From NCBI GenBank assembly GCA_036496025.1, contig DASXLW010000120.1, positions 6,594 through 70,593 of the forward strand: 64,000 nt of DNA, in the 5' to 3' direction. Below the pieces are notes generated by a model. It saw only the letters and a list, made by a program, of their open reading frames with translations. It was not told where the DNA came from and made no database searches. The position numbers were made by a program, and so were the translations under genes. Positions 17,900-26,554 of the stretch are shown here, piece after piece. Position 1 is the stretch's first letter, and each line of letters begins with the position of its first letter. The stretch comes from PALSA-505 sp036496025 (lineage in GTDB: Bacteria > Actinomycetota > Actinomycetes > Streptosporangiales > Streptosporangiaceae).

Positions 17900-19033
17900 T
17901 CACTGACCACGGGGGCGGGTGACCCGGCCGAGGAATAGCAGCAGGCCCGTCGATGTGTCGGTGATCGCGAATAGGAACGGGTGATCCACGGTCATCGTGA
18001 CCGGCAGCGCGTCCGAGCGGACGGCTGCCACAGTCCGGATCACCGCCGCGGTCGCGGCGGCCGCTTCGGTGCCGTGCTCGTCCACGTCGATGTACGCCTT
18101 GTGTACCACCGCGCCGATGAAGAGCGGCTCGGCCGCGGTGATGCCGGTGAAGTCCGCCCCGCCGGGCTGGAAAGCCCGCCTGATGCCCAGTTCCTGTAGC
18201 GCGGGGATCAGGCCGAATTCCCTCTCCTGCCGGAACCTGGGCAGCGCGAGCGTCACCCGGCGGCTCGTGCCCCGCCGGGTCACGGCGCCGAGCCGGGCGG
18301 CGAGGTCGGCCGGCGGCGGGTCCGGCGGCCCGTCCGGCAGCAGGATCGTCATGGCCAGCTCGCCGCCGCGGTAGGGCAGCAGCACCGACTGATACCCCTC
18401 CTCGCGCAGGTACCGGAGATTCTCGGTCAGCCGCATCATGCGCGCGGTCACCGGGCTGCCGGTGTCCGGGCCTTCCGGGTAGAACGGCGCGTCGGCGGTG
18501 GCGGGCTCCGGGAACGGGTGCGCCCAGGCTGCCTTCAGGTAGATCGCGTTCGCCAGCACCAGACGGGTCAGCGCGTCGATCGTGCCGGGCGGGAGCAGGT
18601 CGGTGATCTTGCCCTCGGTCTGCTTGCCGATCAGGTCATTGATCTCCCGCCGGACCGCGTCGGCGGCGCGAGTGAAGTCGGCGTCGCGGATGCTGACCGC
18701 GGCGGCCTCGCGCAGCGCCGCGGTGAACGTCGGCTGCACCGGCAGGCCCGACTGCAGCCACATCGTGTTCGGCGCGCGGAGGATGACACCATCGCCGGGC
18801 AGGCCGGCGAGCCCGCGCGACAGCAGCCGCAGCCCGTCGGCAGCCGCCTGCGGCCCGGGCAGGCCCATCGCGGCCGCGATCTCGGCCGCCGTCTGGCCAC
18901 GCGCGCCGCACAGCGCCATGCGCAGCGCGGCGCCGATGCTGGCGGGCGAGTACACCAGGTTGCCGTCCTCGGCGGCGAGCAGCCGGTACAGGGCCGCACC
19001 GAAGGCATCGCCCGGCTCGGGCACGTCCGACAT
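17900..19033 (-). CDS. Serpin-family serine protease inhibitor
   Basis: 377 residues from ATG 19033, four bases after GGAGG. Full-length serpin fold: N-terminal NLVYSPASIGAALRMALCGARGQTAAEIAAAMG, middle LVLANAIYLKAAWAHPF and C-terminal DHPFLFAITDTSTGLLLFLGRV. The reactive-loop hinge DEHGTEAAAATAAV has the small residues needed for loop insertion, so it should be inhibitory rather than merely structural. The scissile position is uncertain; VAAVRSD contains an arginine candidate. No signal peptide is seen, suggesting a cytosolic role. Serpins are patchily distributed in bacteria. Confidence 0.93.
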   Translation of the reverse strand: MSDVPEPGDAFGAALYRLLAAEDGNLVYSPASIGAALRMALCGARGQTAAEIAAAMGLPGPQAAADGLRLLSRGLAGLPGDGVILRAPNTMWLQSGLPVQPTFTAALREAAAVSIRDADFTRAADAVRREINDLIGKQTEGKITDLLPPGTIDALTRLVLANAIYLKAAWAHPFPEPATADAPFYPEGPDTGSPVTARMMRLTENLRYLREEGYQSVLLPYRGGELAMTILLPDGPPDPPPADLAARLGAVTRRGTSRRVTLALPRFRQEREFGLIPALQELGIRRAFQPGGADFTGITAAEPLFIGAVVHKAYIDVDEHGTEAAAATAAVIRTVAAVRSDALPVTMTVDHPFLFAITDTSTGLLLFLGRVTRPRGQ

Positions 19034-19064
19034 GAAGCCTCCAGGATGGAAGGGGCCGGGGCGA

Positions 19065-19430
19065 TCAGGAGGGGATCCGGCGGCGGCCGGCGAAACCGTG
19101 GTCGGCCTTGTGGTACCAGCCGAGCTGTGCTTCCCCCTCCAGCCAGCACAGCAGCACCGGCTCGCCGTCGAGCACCGCGGGGAAGTCGATGAGCAGCGGG
19201 GCCAGGCCCTTGAGCTCGATTCCGCTGGCGGGGAACCAGCCGAGCAGCTCGCTCATCCGGGCCTCGAGCGCCTTCGCCTCGGCCAGCCCGCCCAGCGGAG
19301 AGGGCGAGCCGTCGCTCAGCGCCTGCCTGATCTCGACCAGATCCGCGCGGACCCCTATGAGACCTTCGGCGCGCGACCGCACCTCGGACAGAAGCTGGCG
19401 AGCCTCATCGATCGTGAAAATGTGGTCCAC
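19065..19430 (-). CDS. DUF2203 family protein
   Basis: About 121 residues if it starts at GTG 19430, giving the family-like opening VDHIFTIDEARQLLSEVRSRAEGL. The C-terminus has FPASGIELKGLAPLLIDFPAVLDGEPVLLCWLEGE and GWYHKADHGFAGRR, the conserved DUF2203 core. The frame is open up to 19613, but that extension has no ribosome site and no family similarity. Function unknown. It is upstream of the serpin on the same strand with a 31-base gap, probably one transcript. Confidence 0.8.
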   Translation of the reverse strand: MDHIFTIDEARQLLSEVRSRAEGLIGVRADLVEIRQALSDGSPSPLGGLAEAKALEARMSELLGWFPASGIELKGLAPLLIDFPAVLDGEPVLLCWLEGEAQLGWYHKADHGFAGRRRIPS

Positions 19431-19632
19431 CCCCGACAGCCTGCCCCACGCACGCGCTTCCCACCAGTTCAGGCACCCCCGGCCGCGGATCCGGCCGTCA
19501 TAGAGTTCCTGGACGGCCGCGGGCACCGGATCGGCCAGCGGCGGCGACCGGGCCGCGGCGGCGTTCTGCCGGGCCCGCTCCGGGTGGCGGGCACCCGGGG
19601 GCGCCGTCGTCACGCCGCGCCGGCGAGGGCCG

Positions 19633-19648
19633 CGTTTCCGCGGAAACG
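19633..19648. repeat. 16-bp perfect palindrome, copy 1
   Basis: The sequence CGTTTCCGCGGAAACG is a perfect palindrome in the divergent gap between the DUF2203 gene and the quinone reductase gene. The same palindrome with the same right flank GTGCCCGC (24 identical bases in all, 19632-19655) recurs at 52149-52172. Its outer GTTTC/GAAAC arms equal those of ParB parS sites, but the centre differs. Confidence 0.85.
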
Positions 19649-19854
19649 TGCCCGCGGGTCAGCGCGAAGCATTAGGGCTGCCAGGGCAATCCAGATGTTC
19701 CGACCTACCGGGATGCATTACTCGAAAGCTGGGCCGGCTTCTGCGGCCCCGCCGCCGGGCACCATCGGCGCGGGCCCGGGGGCGGCGGCAGCGCCGGCCG
19801 GGCGAGTGAGAGGATCGCGTAGCGGGCAGCCGAACGAGCGCGAGGAGTCCAGGC

Positions 19855-20841
19855 ATGAAAGCCGCCGTATACGAGCGCAGCGGCCCGGCCGCCGAGGTGC
19901 TGCGCATTACCGACGTACCGCAGCCCGAGCCCGGGGCCGGAGAGGTGCGGGTCCGGATCCAGGCTTCCGGGGTCAACCCGACGGACTGGAAGAGCCGCGC
20001 GGGCGCGACGCCGCGGCCCATCGACGAGTTCCAGGTCCCCAACCAGGACGGTGCGGGCGTCATCGACGCCGTAGGCGACGGAGTCGATCCCGGGCGGGTG
20101 GGCCAGCGCGTGTGGGTCTGGATGGCCGCCGCGGGGCGGCGCTGGGGAACGGCGGCCGAATGGACCGTGGTGCCCGCCGAGCGGGCGGTCCGGCTGCCCG
20201 ACGGGATCTCGATGGAATTCGGCGCCAGCCTCGGGGTGCCCGCGATAACCGCGCACCGCTGCCTGTTCGCCGACGGGCCGGTGGACGGCAAGGCCGTGCT
20301 GGTCGCCGGGGGAGCCGGCGCGGTCGGTCACTTCGCGATCGAGCTGGCCAAGTGGGCCGGCGCCCGGGTGGTGACGACGGTCAGCAACCCGGAGAAGGCC
20401 AAGCTGGCCGCCGAGGCCGGCGCTGACCTGGTAGTGAACTACACCGAAGCCGGCGCGGCGGACCAGATCCGCGCGTTCGCCCCGCGGTTCGACCGGATCG
20501 TCGAGGTGGCGCTCGGCCCGAACCTCGAGCTCGATCTCTCAGTCTCCGGGCCTGAGACGGTCGTGGTCACCTACGCGGCCGACGGTCCGGATCCGGTGCT
20601 GCCGGTCCGCGCCTGTATGACGGCCAACGTGACGCTCCGGTTCATCCTGCTCTACTCCGTCCCCGAGCCCGCCCTGCGGCAGGCGGCCGTCGACATCACA
20701 GATGCGCTGGAGGAAGGCGCGCTTACCGGCCTGCCGGTGCATCACTTCCGGCTGGACGACTGCGCCGCGGCGCACGAGGCGGTCGAGGGCCGCGCGGTCG
20801 GCAAGGTGATCATCGACCTGGCCGAAGAGGAGCCCGGTTGA
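19855..20841 (+). CDS. Zinc-independent quinone oxidoreductase / MDR alcohol dehydrogenase-like
   Basis: 328 residues from ATG 19855, preceded by GCGAGGAG. An MDR-superfamily NADPH:quinone reductase: GroES-like domain beginning MKAAVYERSGPAAEVLRITDV with ASGVNPTDWKSRAG, then the nucleotide motif VLVAGGAGAVGHFAIELAKWAGARVV. No structural or catalytic zinc cysteines are seen. It likely reduces quinones or enones using NADPH. The trmO-like gene overlaps its stop by four bases. Confidence 0.9.
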   Translation: MKAAVYERSGPAAEVLRITDVPQPEPGAGEVRVRIQASGVNPTDWKSRAGATPRPIDEFQVPNQDGAGVIDAVGDGVDPGRVGQRVWVWMAAAGRRWGTAAEWTVVPAERAVRLPDGISMEFGASLGVPAITAHRCLFADGPVDGKAVLVAGGAGAVGHFAIELAKWAGARVVTTVSNPEKAKLAAEAGADLVVNYTEAGAADQIRAFAPRFDRIVEVALGPNLELDLSVSGPETVVVTYAADGPDPVLPVRACMTANVTLRFILLYSVPEPALRQAAVDITDALEEGALTGLPVHHFRLDDCAAAHEAVEGRAVGKVIIDLAEEEPG

Positions 20842-21260
20842 CCGACCGCGAGTACTCGTTCGTGCTGCGCCCGATCGGCTGGGTCGAGTCCCCGCTGACC
20901 GACCGGCGCCTGGCCCCCTGTCAGGGAGATGAAGGCGCGCCCGAGGCGTGCCTGGTGTTCGGACAGGAGGTCAGCGAAGGCCTGCGCGACCTGCGGGCCG
21001 GCGACGAAGTGATCGTGCTGACCTGGCTGGACCGAGCGCACCGGGACGTACTGGCCGTTCGTCCCCGCGGCGATCCGGCCCGCCCGCTGACCGGCGTGTT
21101 CAGCACGCGATCGCCGGACCGGCCCAACCCGGTGGGCCTGCACCGGGTAGAGATCGTCTCGGTCGATGGCACGCGCTTGGGGGTACGCCATCTGGAGGCC
21201 CTGGACGGCACGCCGATCGTGGACGTCAAGCCGGTGCTCGACTCGCACGCCGAACGCTGA
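20838..21260 (+). CDS. TrmO/TsaA-family tRNA m6t6A methyltransferase-like protein
   Basis: 140 residues. TTG start at 20838 overlaps the previous stop (TTGA), with GAGGAG six bases upstream. The TsaA beta-barrel signature VFSTRSPDRPNPVGLHRVEIVSV and LDGTPIVDVKPVL is clear; this family N6-methylates t6A37 in tRNA-Thr using SAM. The fold is compact and the usual C-terminal extension of E. coli TrmO is missing, so the exact substrate is inferred. Confidence 0.85.
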   Translation: MTDREYSFVLRPIGWVESPLTDRRLAPCQGDEGAPEACLVFGQEVSEGLRDLRAGDEVIVLTWLDRAHRDVLAVRPRGDPARPLTGVFSTRSPDRPNPVGLHRVEIVSVDGTRLGVRHLEALDGTPIVDVKPVLDSHAER

Positions 21261-21263
21261 CCG

Positions 21264-22037
21264 CTAGACGCTGATCTGTTCGAGTTCGGCCAGGGCCACA
21301 TCCAGGCTGCCGACGTCTCCCCGCTGCACCATCCGGGTGAACACCGGATCACCAGTCGCGGCGAGACGGCGGACCGTCGCCGCGTGGGAGCGCACCCGGC
21401 CGCGCACCACGTCGAGGAAGCCGGCCGCGTCCCCGGTCCAGCCGTACTCGTCCAGGAACCGCCGCAATCGCTGCGACCTGCGGCCGAACTCGGTGAAGCC
21501 CTCACGCGTGACTACGTGCCTGGCATGCAGCGGCACCCAGCTGAACGCGGCGAAGGAGATGTCCTCCGCCACGGTCACCGGGCCGGCCATGTCCCAGTCG
21601 AAGAATCCGGCCAGCCGGCCGTCCCGCCACACCGCGTTGTAGGGGGCCGTGTCGTTGTGCCCGATGATCAGGCCGGGACGCCACTGCCCGCCCATCCGCC
21701 ACACCGCTCCGGCCGGCGGGACGAAGTCCGCTACCGCGTCGTGGTAGCGGCGCAGCCACCATGCCACCTGGGCCAGCGTGGCGTCGGCATGCACCCATTC
21801 CGGCCAGGGCAGGCTGCTGCCCACCGTCCGGCCCCCCAGGAACGTCAGGATCTCGCGGCCCTGGCGGTCGATGCCCAGCGGCCGGGGGCTCCCGGCGAAC
21901 TTCCGGTCCGCCAGGTGCGCAAGCAAGGCATGCACCGCGGGCGTCCACGGCCCCGCGGCCCGGCGAACCGTGTCCCCCACGCGCACCGCGCCGCCCGCGC
22001 GGCCGCCGTCCAGGCGCACCTCAGGTGAGTGCGGCAT
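21264..22037 (-). CDS. Aminoglycoside phosphotransferase (APH)-fold kinase
   Basis: 257 residues. The catalytic loop IIGHNDTAPYNAVW (HxDxxxxN type) and the metal-binding FFDWDMAGPVTVAEDISF define an APH/choline kinase-like phosphotransferase. The glycine-rich N lobe is present (MGGRTVGSSLPWPEWVHAD region). The substrate is unknown; most chromosomal members are not drug resistance genes. Its start ATG 22037 overlaps the end of the aminotransferase gene by 17 bases, so the two are translationally linked. Confidence 0.85.
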   Translation of the reverse strand: MPHSPEVRLDGGRAGGAVRVGDTVRRAAGPWTPAVHALLAHLADRKFAGSPRPLGIDRQGREILTFLGGRTVGSSLPWPEWVHADATLAQVAWWLRRYHDAVADFVPPAGAVWRMGGQWRPGLIIGHNDTAPYNAVWRDGRLAGFFDWDMAGPVTVAEDISFAAFSWVPLHARHVVTREGFTEFGRRSQRLRRFLDEYGWTGDAAGFLDVVRGRVRSHAATVRRLAATGDPVFTRMVQRGDVGSLDVALAELEQISV

Positions 22038-23181
22038 CGAATCGGGCGCGCAGGTCGCCCAGCCGTTCGAGCGGCTCGTTGGCGAACACGAGGCGCAGAT
22101 ACCGGCGCCCGCTGGGGCCCCATCCGGTCATCGGCGTCGCGGCGACCTGGGATCGGGCGAACAGGCGCTGCGACGCGTCCTCGGGGGACAGGCCCATGCT
22201 GAGCGTGTTGATGAGGAGCGACCATCCGCCGTCCGGCCGGACGCACGGGTAGCCGGCCAGCTGTTCCAGGATGTGCTCGCAGCGCCGCTGCCAGACGCGC
22301 GTGGCGGCCGCGACGTCCTCGTCGGCGGCCGGGTCGCTCAGCGCCGCGGCCACGGCCTGCTGGGCGATGCCGACCTGGCACACCACGTTGGTGAGCCCGA
22401 CCAGGCCGATGTCGGCCATGATGGGCCGCGGTCCGACCACCCAGCCCACCCGCCAGCCGATCATGCGCAGTTCCTTGGACGCCGAGCCGACCGTGATCGT
22501 GCGGGCCGCGAGATCCGGGTGAGCGCCCGGATGCGAGACCGGCCGCCCGTCGAACCGGATCCGCTCCATCGCGGCGTCGTAGATGATCCAGGCTCCGTGC
22601 CGCCGGACCGGACCCGCGATGGCCTCGAAGTGCTGGCCGCCGAGGACCGCCCCGGTGGGCATGGCCGGGCTCATCAGCAGCACCGCGGCCGTCCGCGGTC
22701 CGATGGCCGCGGCCAGCTCACCGGGATCGGTGGCCCAGCCCCGCTCGCCGGGCGCGCAGCGGACATGCCGGGGAACCCCGCCGGCCAGCCGGATCCGGTT
22801 GACCAGCCCGGCGTAGATCGGGTCGCAGATGACGACCTCCTGGCCGGGCTCCACGGTGGCCAGCAGCACGTTGAGCACGCCGTTCAGGCCGCCGGCGACG
22901 CTGACGCACTGGGATTCCGGGTCGTACCGGTGGCCCGTGATCGCGCCGACGTGCGCCGCGGCGGCCTCGCGCAGCACGCGATGGCCCTGGAAGGGCAGGT
23001 AGCTGTTGGCGTCGTCCCGGTCGACGGCGGCGCGGGTGACCTCCCGGGCGACGGCGGGCGGCGCGATGTCGGTGTCGAGGTTCTCCAGCCGCAGGAAGCG
23101 GGCATCGGCGGCCGCGTCAGCGGCGTCACCGACCCTGTCCACCCCGATTCCCGGAATGTGCCGTAGCCGTGAGACGGGCAT
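22021..23181 (-). CDS. PLP-dependent class I/II aminotransferase
   Basis: 386 residues when started at ATG 23181, eight bases after a strong GGGAGG; a 60-residue open extension upstream has no support. Fold-type I markers: substrate/PLP region SYLPFQGHRVLREAAAAHVG, VAGGLNGVLNVLLATV, IYDAAMERIRFDG, the PLP lysine in TVGSASKELRMIGWRVGW and the C-terminal arginine in GRRYLRLVFANE. It resembles aspartate/aromatic-type aminotransferases; substrate not determinable. It is first of a two-gene operon with the APH kinase. Confidence 0.9.
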   Translation of the reverse strand: MPVSRLRHIPGIGVDRVGDAADAAADARFLRLENLDTDIAPPAVAREVTRAAVDRDDANSYLPFQGHRVLREAAAAHVGAITGHRYDPESQCVSVAGGLNGVLNVLLATVEPGQEVVICDPIYAGLVNRIRLAGGVPRHVRCAPGERGWATDPGELAAAIGPRTAAVLLMSPAMPTGAVLGGQHFEAIAGPVRRHGAWIIYDAAMERIRFDGRPVSHPGAHPDLAARTITVGSASKELRMIGWRVGWVVGPRPIMADIGLVGLTNVVCQVGIAQQAVAAALSDPAADEDVAAATRVWQRRCEHILEQLAGYPCVRPDGGWSLLINTLSMGLSPEDASQRLFARSQVAATPMTGWGPSGRRYLRLVFANEPLERLGDLRARFDAALT

Positions 23182-23400
23182 CTTCAACGCCTCCCAGGTG
23201 CTGCCTGCTGAAGTTGTCGGTACCTGGCTGGACAATGAGAGTAACCGCCAGGCCGGGTGAGTGGGCGTGGCGCGCGATGAGTTCGGCGCGGCCGCATCGT
23301 CGTCGCCAGGGGCGTTTTTCGTTCGCCCGTACGGCCGGGCGCCCGGTAGGTTCGATGGCACGGACGTTGAACGGCCGGGCGGCCTGCACAGGAGGGTGAT

Positions 23401-24453
23401 GTGTCACAGATGAGCTCGGGTCCGGCGATCTTGGTGGAGGACCTGGTCAAATCGTTCGGGGAGGTTCGCGCCCTGCGCGGTATCGACCTGTCGGTGCCGC
23501 GGGGCACGGTGCTCGGCGTGCTGGGCCCGAACGGAGCCGGCAAGACGACCGCGGTGCGCATCCTGACCACCCTGCTGCTGCCGGACGCGGGGCGGGCTCA
23601 GGTGGAGGGTTACGACGTCGTGCGCCAGGCGGCCGCGGTCCGCCGCTCGATCGGGCTGGCCGGGCAGTCGGCGGCTATTCAGGAGGAGCTCACCGGCCGG
23701 GAGAACCTCGAGATCATCGGGCGGCTGTACCACCTGAGCTGGCCGCGGGCTCGCAGCCGCGCCACCGAGCTGCTGGAGCACTTCGGCCTGACCGATGCCG
23801 CTGACCGGCCGGCCAAGAACTTCTCCGGCGGCATGCAGCGCCGCCTGGACCTGGCCGCCAGCCTGGTCGGCGATCCCCGGGTGCTGTTCCTCGACGAGCC
23901 GACTACCGGGCTGGACCCGAGGTCGAGGCTCGCGATGTGGGACACGATCAGGTCGCTGGCCGCCCGCGGCACCACGCTGCTGCTCACCACGCAGTATCTG
24001 GACGAGGCCGACGAGCTGGCGGACGAGATCGTGGTGATCGACCACGGCCAGGTCATAGCCGCGGGCACGTCCGAGGAACTGAAGGGCCGGGTCGGCGGGG
24101 ACGTGGTCGAGTTCACCGTGCCCGACCGGTCCCGGCTCGCCGACGCGGTCGCGGCGATCACGCCGGTCGGCGAGGGCGAGCCGCACGTCGACAAGGAGAC
24201 CGGAGTGGTCAGCGAGGGTGTCGGGAGCCGAGGATCGGATGCGCTGATCGACGCGGTGCGCAGGCTGGACGGCGCCGGCGTCGAGATACGCGGGCTCGCG
24301 CTGCGGCGCCCGTCGCTCGACGACGTGTTCCTCGCCCTGACCGGGCACGCGGCCGAGGAAGAGGACCAGGCGAACGGGCGCCGCCGTGGCCGGCGGCGAG
24401 GCGGCCGCAAGGAAGCCGCGGAGGCCAGGGACACGGCGGAGGCACGGTCATGA
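23401..24453 (+). CDS. DrrA-type ABC transporter ATP-binding protein
   Basis: 350 residues from GTG 23401, next to AGGAGGGTGAT. Walker A GPNGAGKTTAVRIL (about 43-56), signature FSGGMQRRLDLAASL, Walker B VLFLDEPTTGLD, and the C-terminal segment RGLALRRPSLDDVFLALTGH typical of daunorubicin-resistance-type (DrrA) subunits. The tail is very basic (RRRGRRRGGRK). With the permease it forms an exporter of hydrophobic compounds; substrate unknown. Confidence 0.93.
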   Translation: MSQMSSGPAILVEDLVKSFGEVRALRGIDLSVPRGTVLGVLGPNGAGKTTAVRILTTLLLPDAGRAQVEGYDVVRQAAAVRRSIGLAGQSAAIQEELTGRENLEIIGRLYHLSWPRARSRATELLEHFGLTDAADRPAKNFSGGMQRRLDLAASLVGDPRVLFLDEPTTGLDPRSRLAMWDTIRSLAARGTTLLLTTQYLDEADELADEIVVIDHGQVIAAGTSEELKGRVGGDVVEFTVPDRSRLADAVAAITPVGEGEPHVDKETGVVSEGVGSRGSDALIDAVRRLDGAGVEIRGLALRRPSLDDVFLALTGHAAEEEDQANGRRRGRRRGGRKEAAEARDTAEARS

Positions 24454-25277
24454 CCGCGATCGCGGCGCCCGCCACCCTGCCGAGCGGCGAGCCGGGGCTG
24501 GGCATCCGGGCCCGGTGGGCGGTGACCGACACGCTGACCATCACCCGGCGCAACCTGCTGGTCTGGATGCGCGTCCCCGCCTACATCGTGTTCACCGTGA
24601 TCCAGCCGGTGATGTTCGTGCTGTTGTTCCGCTACGTGTTCGGCGGCGCGATCCCGGTCACCACCCCCGGTGGCTACGTCAACTTCCTGATGCCGGGGAT
24701 CATCGCGCAGACCGCGGCGTTCGCCTGCTTCGGCACCGCGATCGCGCTGGCGCAGGAGCTGAAGAAGGGCGTGATCGACCGGCTGCGGTCGATGCCGATG
24801 GCGCGCTCGGCGGTGCTGGCCGGCCGGCTGGTGGCCGACTCGGCGCGGATGCTGATCACGATCCTGATCATCATCGCGGTGGGCTACGCGGTCGGATTCC
24901 GGTTCCAGAACGGCTTCGGGCCTGCCGTGGGCATGGTCGTGCTCGCCACCGTGTTCGGGATATCCATCTGCCTGATCGCCGCGTTCACCGGGCTGGCCAT
25001 CGGGGACGAGGAGTCGGTGCAGGCGTTCGGGCTGATCTGGCTGTTCCCGCTCACGTTCGTCAGCTCGGCGTTCGTGCCGATCTCCAGCATGCCCGGCTGG
25101 CTGCAGGCCTTCGCCAACCACCAGCCCGTCACCCAGGTCGTCGACGCGATGCGCGCGCTGGCCCTCGGGCACCCGTACCAGCTCCAGCCCAGCCTGTGGC
25201 AGAGCATCGCGTGGCTGGCCGGGATCTTCGTCGTGTTCACGCCGCTCGCGATCCGGGCCTACCGGCGGGCCGCCTGA
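24450..25277 (+). CDS. DrrB-type ABC-2 transporter permease
   Basis: 275 residues from ATG 24450, overlapping the ATP-binding gene by four bases, with GGAGG seven bases upstream. Six hydrophobic helices, with the ABC-2 signatures VMFVLLFRYVFGG, LAQELKKGVIDRLRSMPMARSAVLAGRL and FVSSAFVPISSMPGWLQAFA. It is the membrane half of the exporter encoded with the preceding gene. Confidence 0.93.
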   Translation: MTAIAAPATLPSGEPGLGIRARWAVTDTLTITRRNLLVWMRVPAYIVFTVIQPVMFVLLFRYVFGGAIPVTTPGGYVNFLMPGIIAQTAAFACFGTAIALAQELKKGVIDRLRSMPMARSAVLAGRLVADSARMLITILIIIAVGYAVGFRFQNGFGPAVGMVVLATVFGISICLIAAFTGLAIGDEESVQAFGLIWLFPLTFVSSAFVPISSMPGWLQAFANHQPVTQVVDAMRALALGHPYQLQPSLWQSIAWLAGIFVVFTPLAIRAYRRAA

Positions 25278-25316
25278 TCCGGCCCTCCGGGGCGGGACAT
25301 AGCCGACAATGGGCTC

Positions 25317-25658
25317 GTGATCGAGGTCGAGCCCGAGCGGTTCGAGGACATGGTCGCCGCGGCGCTGGACGGCCTGCCGGCCGAGTTCGGCCGGCTCATG
25401 CGCAACGTCGCCGTCACGGTCGAGCACGGACCGGGTCCCCCGGGGCTGCTCGGCCTCTACCAGGGCATCCCGCTGACCAGCCGCACCACCCAGTACGCCG
25501 GGGTGCTGCCGGACCGTATCACCATCTACCGCCTGGCCATCTGCGCGATCTGCCGGACCGAGGACGAGGTGGCCGACCAGGTGCGCCGGACCGTCATCCA
25601 CGAGGTAGCCCACCACTTCGGCATCGGCGACGCCCGGCTGCGCGAGCTCGGCTGGTGA
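25317..25658 (+). CDS. Zincin-like metallopeptidase family protein (minimal, HExxH)
   Basis: 113 residues, GTG start at 25317. A small actinobacterial zincin: central ITIYRLAICAICRTEDEVADQVRRTVIHEVAHHFGIGDARLRELGW, with the HEVAHHFGIGD zinc-binding motif near the C-terminus. The fold is the minimal metalloprotease type; proteolytic activity has seldom been shown for the family. It lies between the DrrAB exporter and the peptidase operon. Confidence 0.85.
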   Translation: MIEVEPERFEDMVAAALDGLPAEFGRLMRNVAVTVEHGPGPPGLLGLYQGIPLTSRTTQYAGVLPDRITIYRLAICAICRTEDEVADQVRRTVIHEVAHHFGIGDARLRELGW

Positions 25659-25717
25659 ATCCCGCAAGGTGCCTGCGCTAACGCGACTCACGCTGGCGAC
25701 CTGACAGACTGCAACGC

Positions 25718-26554
25718 ATGAAGATTCTCATCTCGGCGGACATGGAGGGCGCCACCGGGGTCACCTGGCCTGCCGATGTCGAGCCGGGCACCGAGCAGTG
25801 GCAGCGCTGCCGGCGCATGTTCACCTCGGACGTCAACGCGGCCATCGGCGGCCTGTTCGACGGCGGAGCCGAGGAGGTCCTGGTCAACGAGGCGCACGCC
25901 ACCATGCGCAACCTGCTGCTCGAGGAACTCGACGAGCGCGCGGTCATGCTCACCGGTCGGCACAAGGACCTGAGCATGGTCGAGGGCATTCAGCAGCCCG
26001 ACGTGTCCGGGGTGGCGTTCGTCGGGTATCACGCCGGGGCGGGCCGCGACGGTGTGCTGGCCCACACCTACCTGCCCAACTCGATCACCGGCGTGCGGGT
26101 GAACGGGGCGCCGGCCAGCGAGGGCAGGCTGAACGCGCTGGTCGCCGCCGAATACGGCGTGCCGGTCATCCTGGTCACCGGCGACGACGTGACCTGCGAA
26201 GACACGGCGAGCTACGCCGCGGCGGCGCAGACCTCGGCGGTCAAGGACTGGGTGTCGCGGTACTCGGCGGTGTGCCGGCCCCCGCGCGTCACCGCCGCGG
26301 GCATCAGGGCGGCCGCCGCCAGCGCCGTCAAGCTGGCCGGCCGGCGCGAGCCGGCCAGCGAGCCCGGTGGCTACCGGGTGGAGGTGGACGTGGACGCCGC
26401 GCAGCTGGCTCAGGCGGCGGCGGTCGTGCCGACCGTGCAGCGGACCGGCGAGCGGTCGGTCGCCTACAGCAGCGGCACTGCCTGGGACATGATCCGCTGC
26501 TTCAAGGCGGTCACCACGCTGATCTCGGCGGCGATCGAGAACGCGTATGGCTGA
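25718..26554 (+). CDS. M55 family D-aminopeptidase (DppA-like)
   Basis: 278 residues. MKILISADMEGATGVT places zinc ligands Asp8 and Glu10 exactly as in Bacillus subtilis DppA; His60 (NEAHATM), His105 (GYHAGAG) and the proposed nucleophile His116 (LAHTYLP) also fit. DppA releases D-amino acids from D-Ala-D-Ala-type peptides in the cytosol as a self-compartmentalised decamer. It is the first of four overlapping or closely spaced peptidase genes ending with an LD-carboxypeptidase, which suggests wall-peptide recycling. No ribosome site is obvious upstream. Confidence 0.92.
   Translation: MKILISADMEGATGVTWPADVEPGTEQWQRCRRMFTSDVNAAIGGLFDGGAEEVLVNEAHATMRNLLLEELDERAVMLTGRHKDLSMVEGIQQPDVSGVAFVGYHAGAGRDGVLAHTYLPNSITGVRVNGAPASEGRLNALVAAEYGVPVILVTGDDVTCEDTASYAAAAQTSAVKDWVSRYSAVCRPPRVTAAGIRAAAASAVKLAGRREPASEPGGYRVEVDVDAAQLAQAAAVVPTVQRTGERSVAYSSGTAWDMIRCFKAVTTLISAAIENAYG

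Noticed and set aside
19431..19613. Longer N-terminus for the DUF2203 protein
   Set aside because: No ribosome site precedes GTG 19613 and the extension lacks family similarity; GTG 19430 gives the expected family start.
18582..20426. A 614-codon plus-strand frame spanning the serpin, DUF2203 and quinone reductase genes
   Set aside because: It runs antisense and out of frame to three genes with clear motifs and its translation is low complexity.
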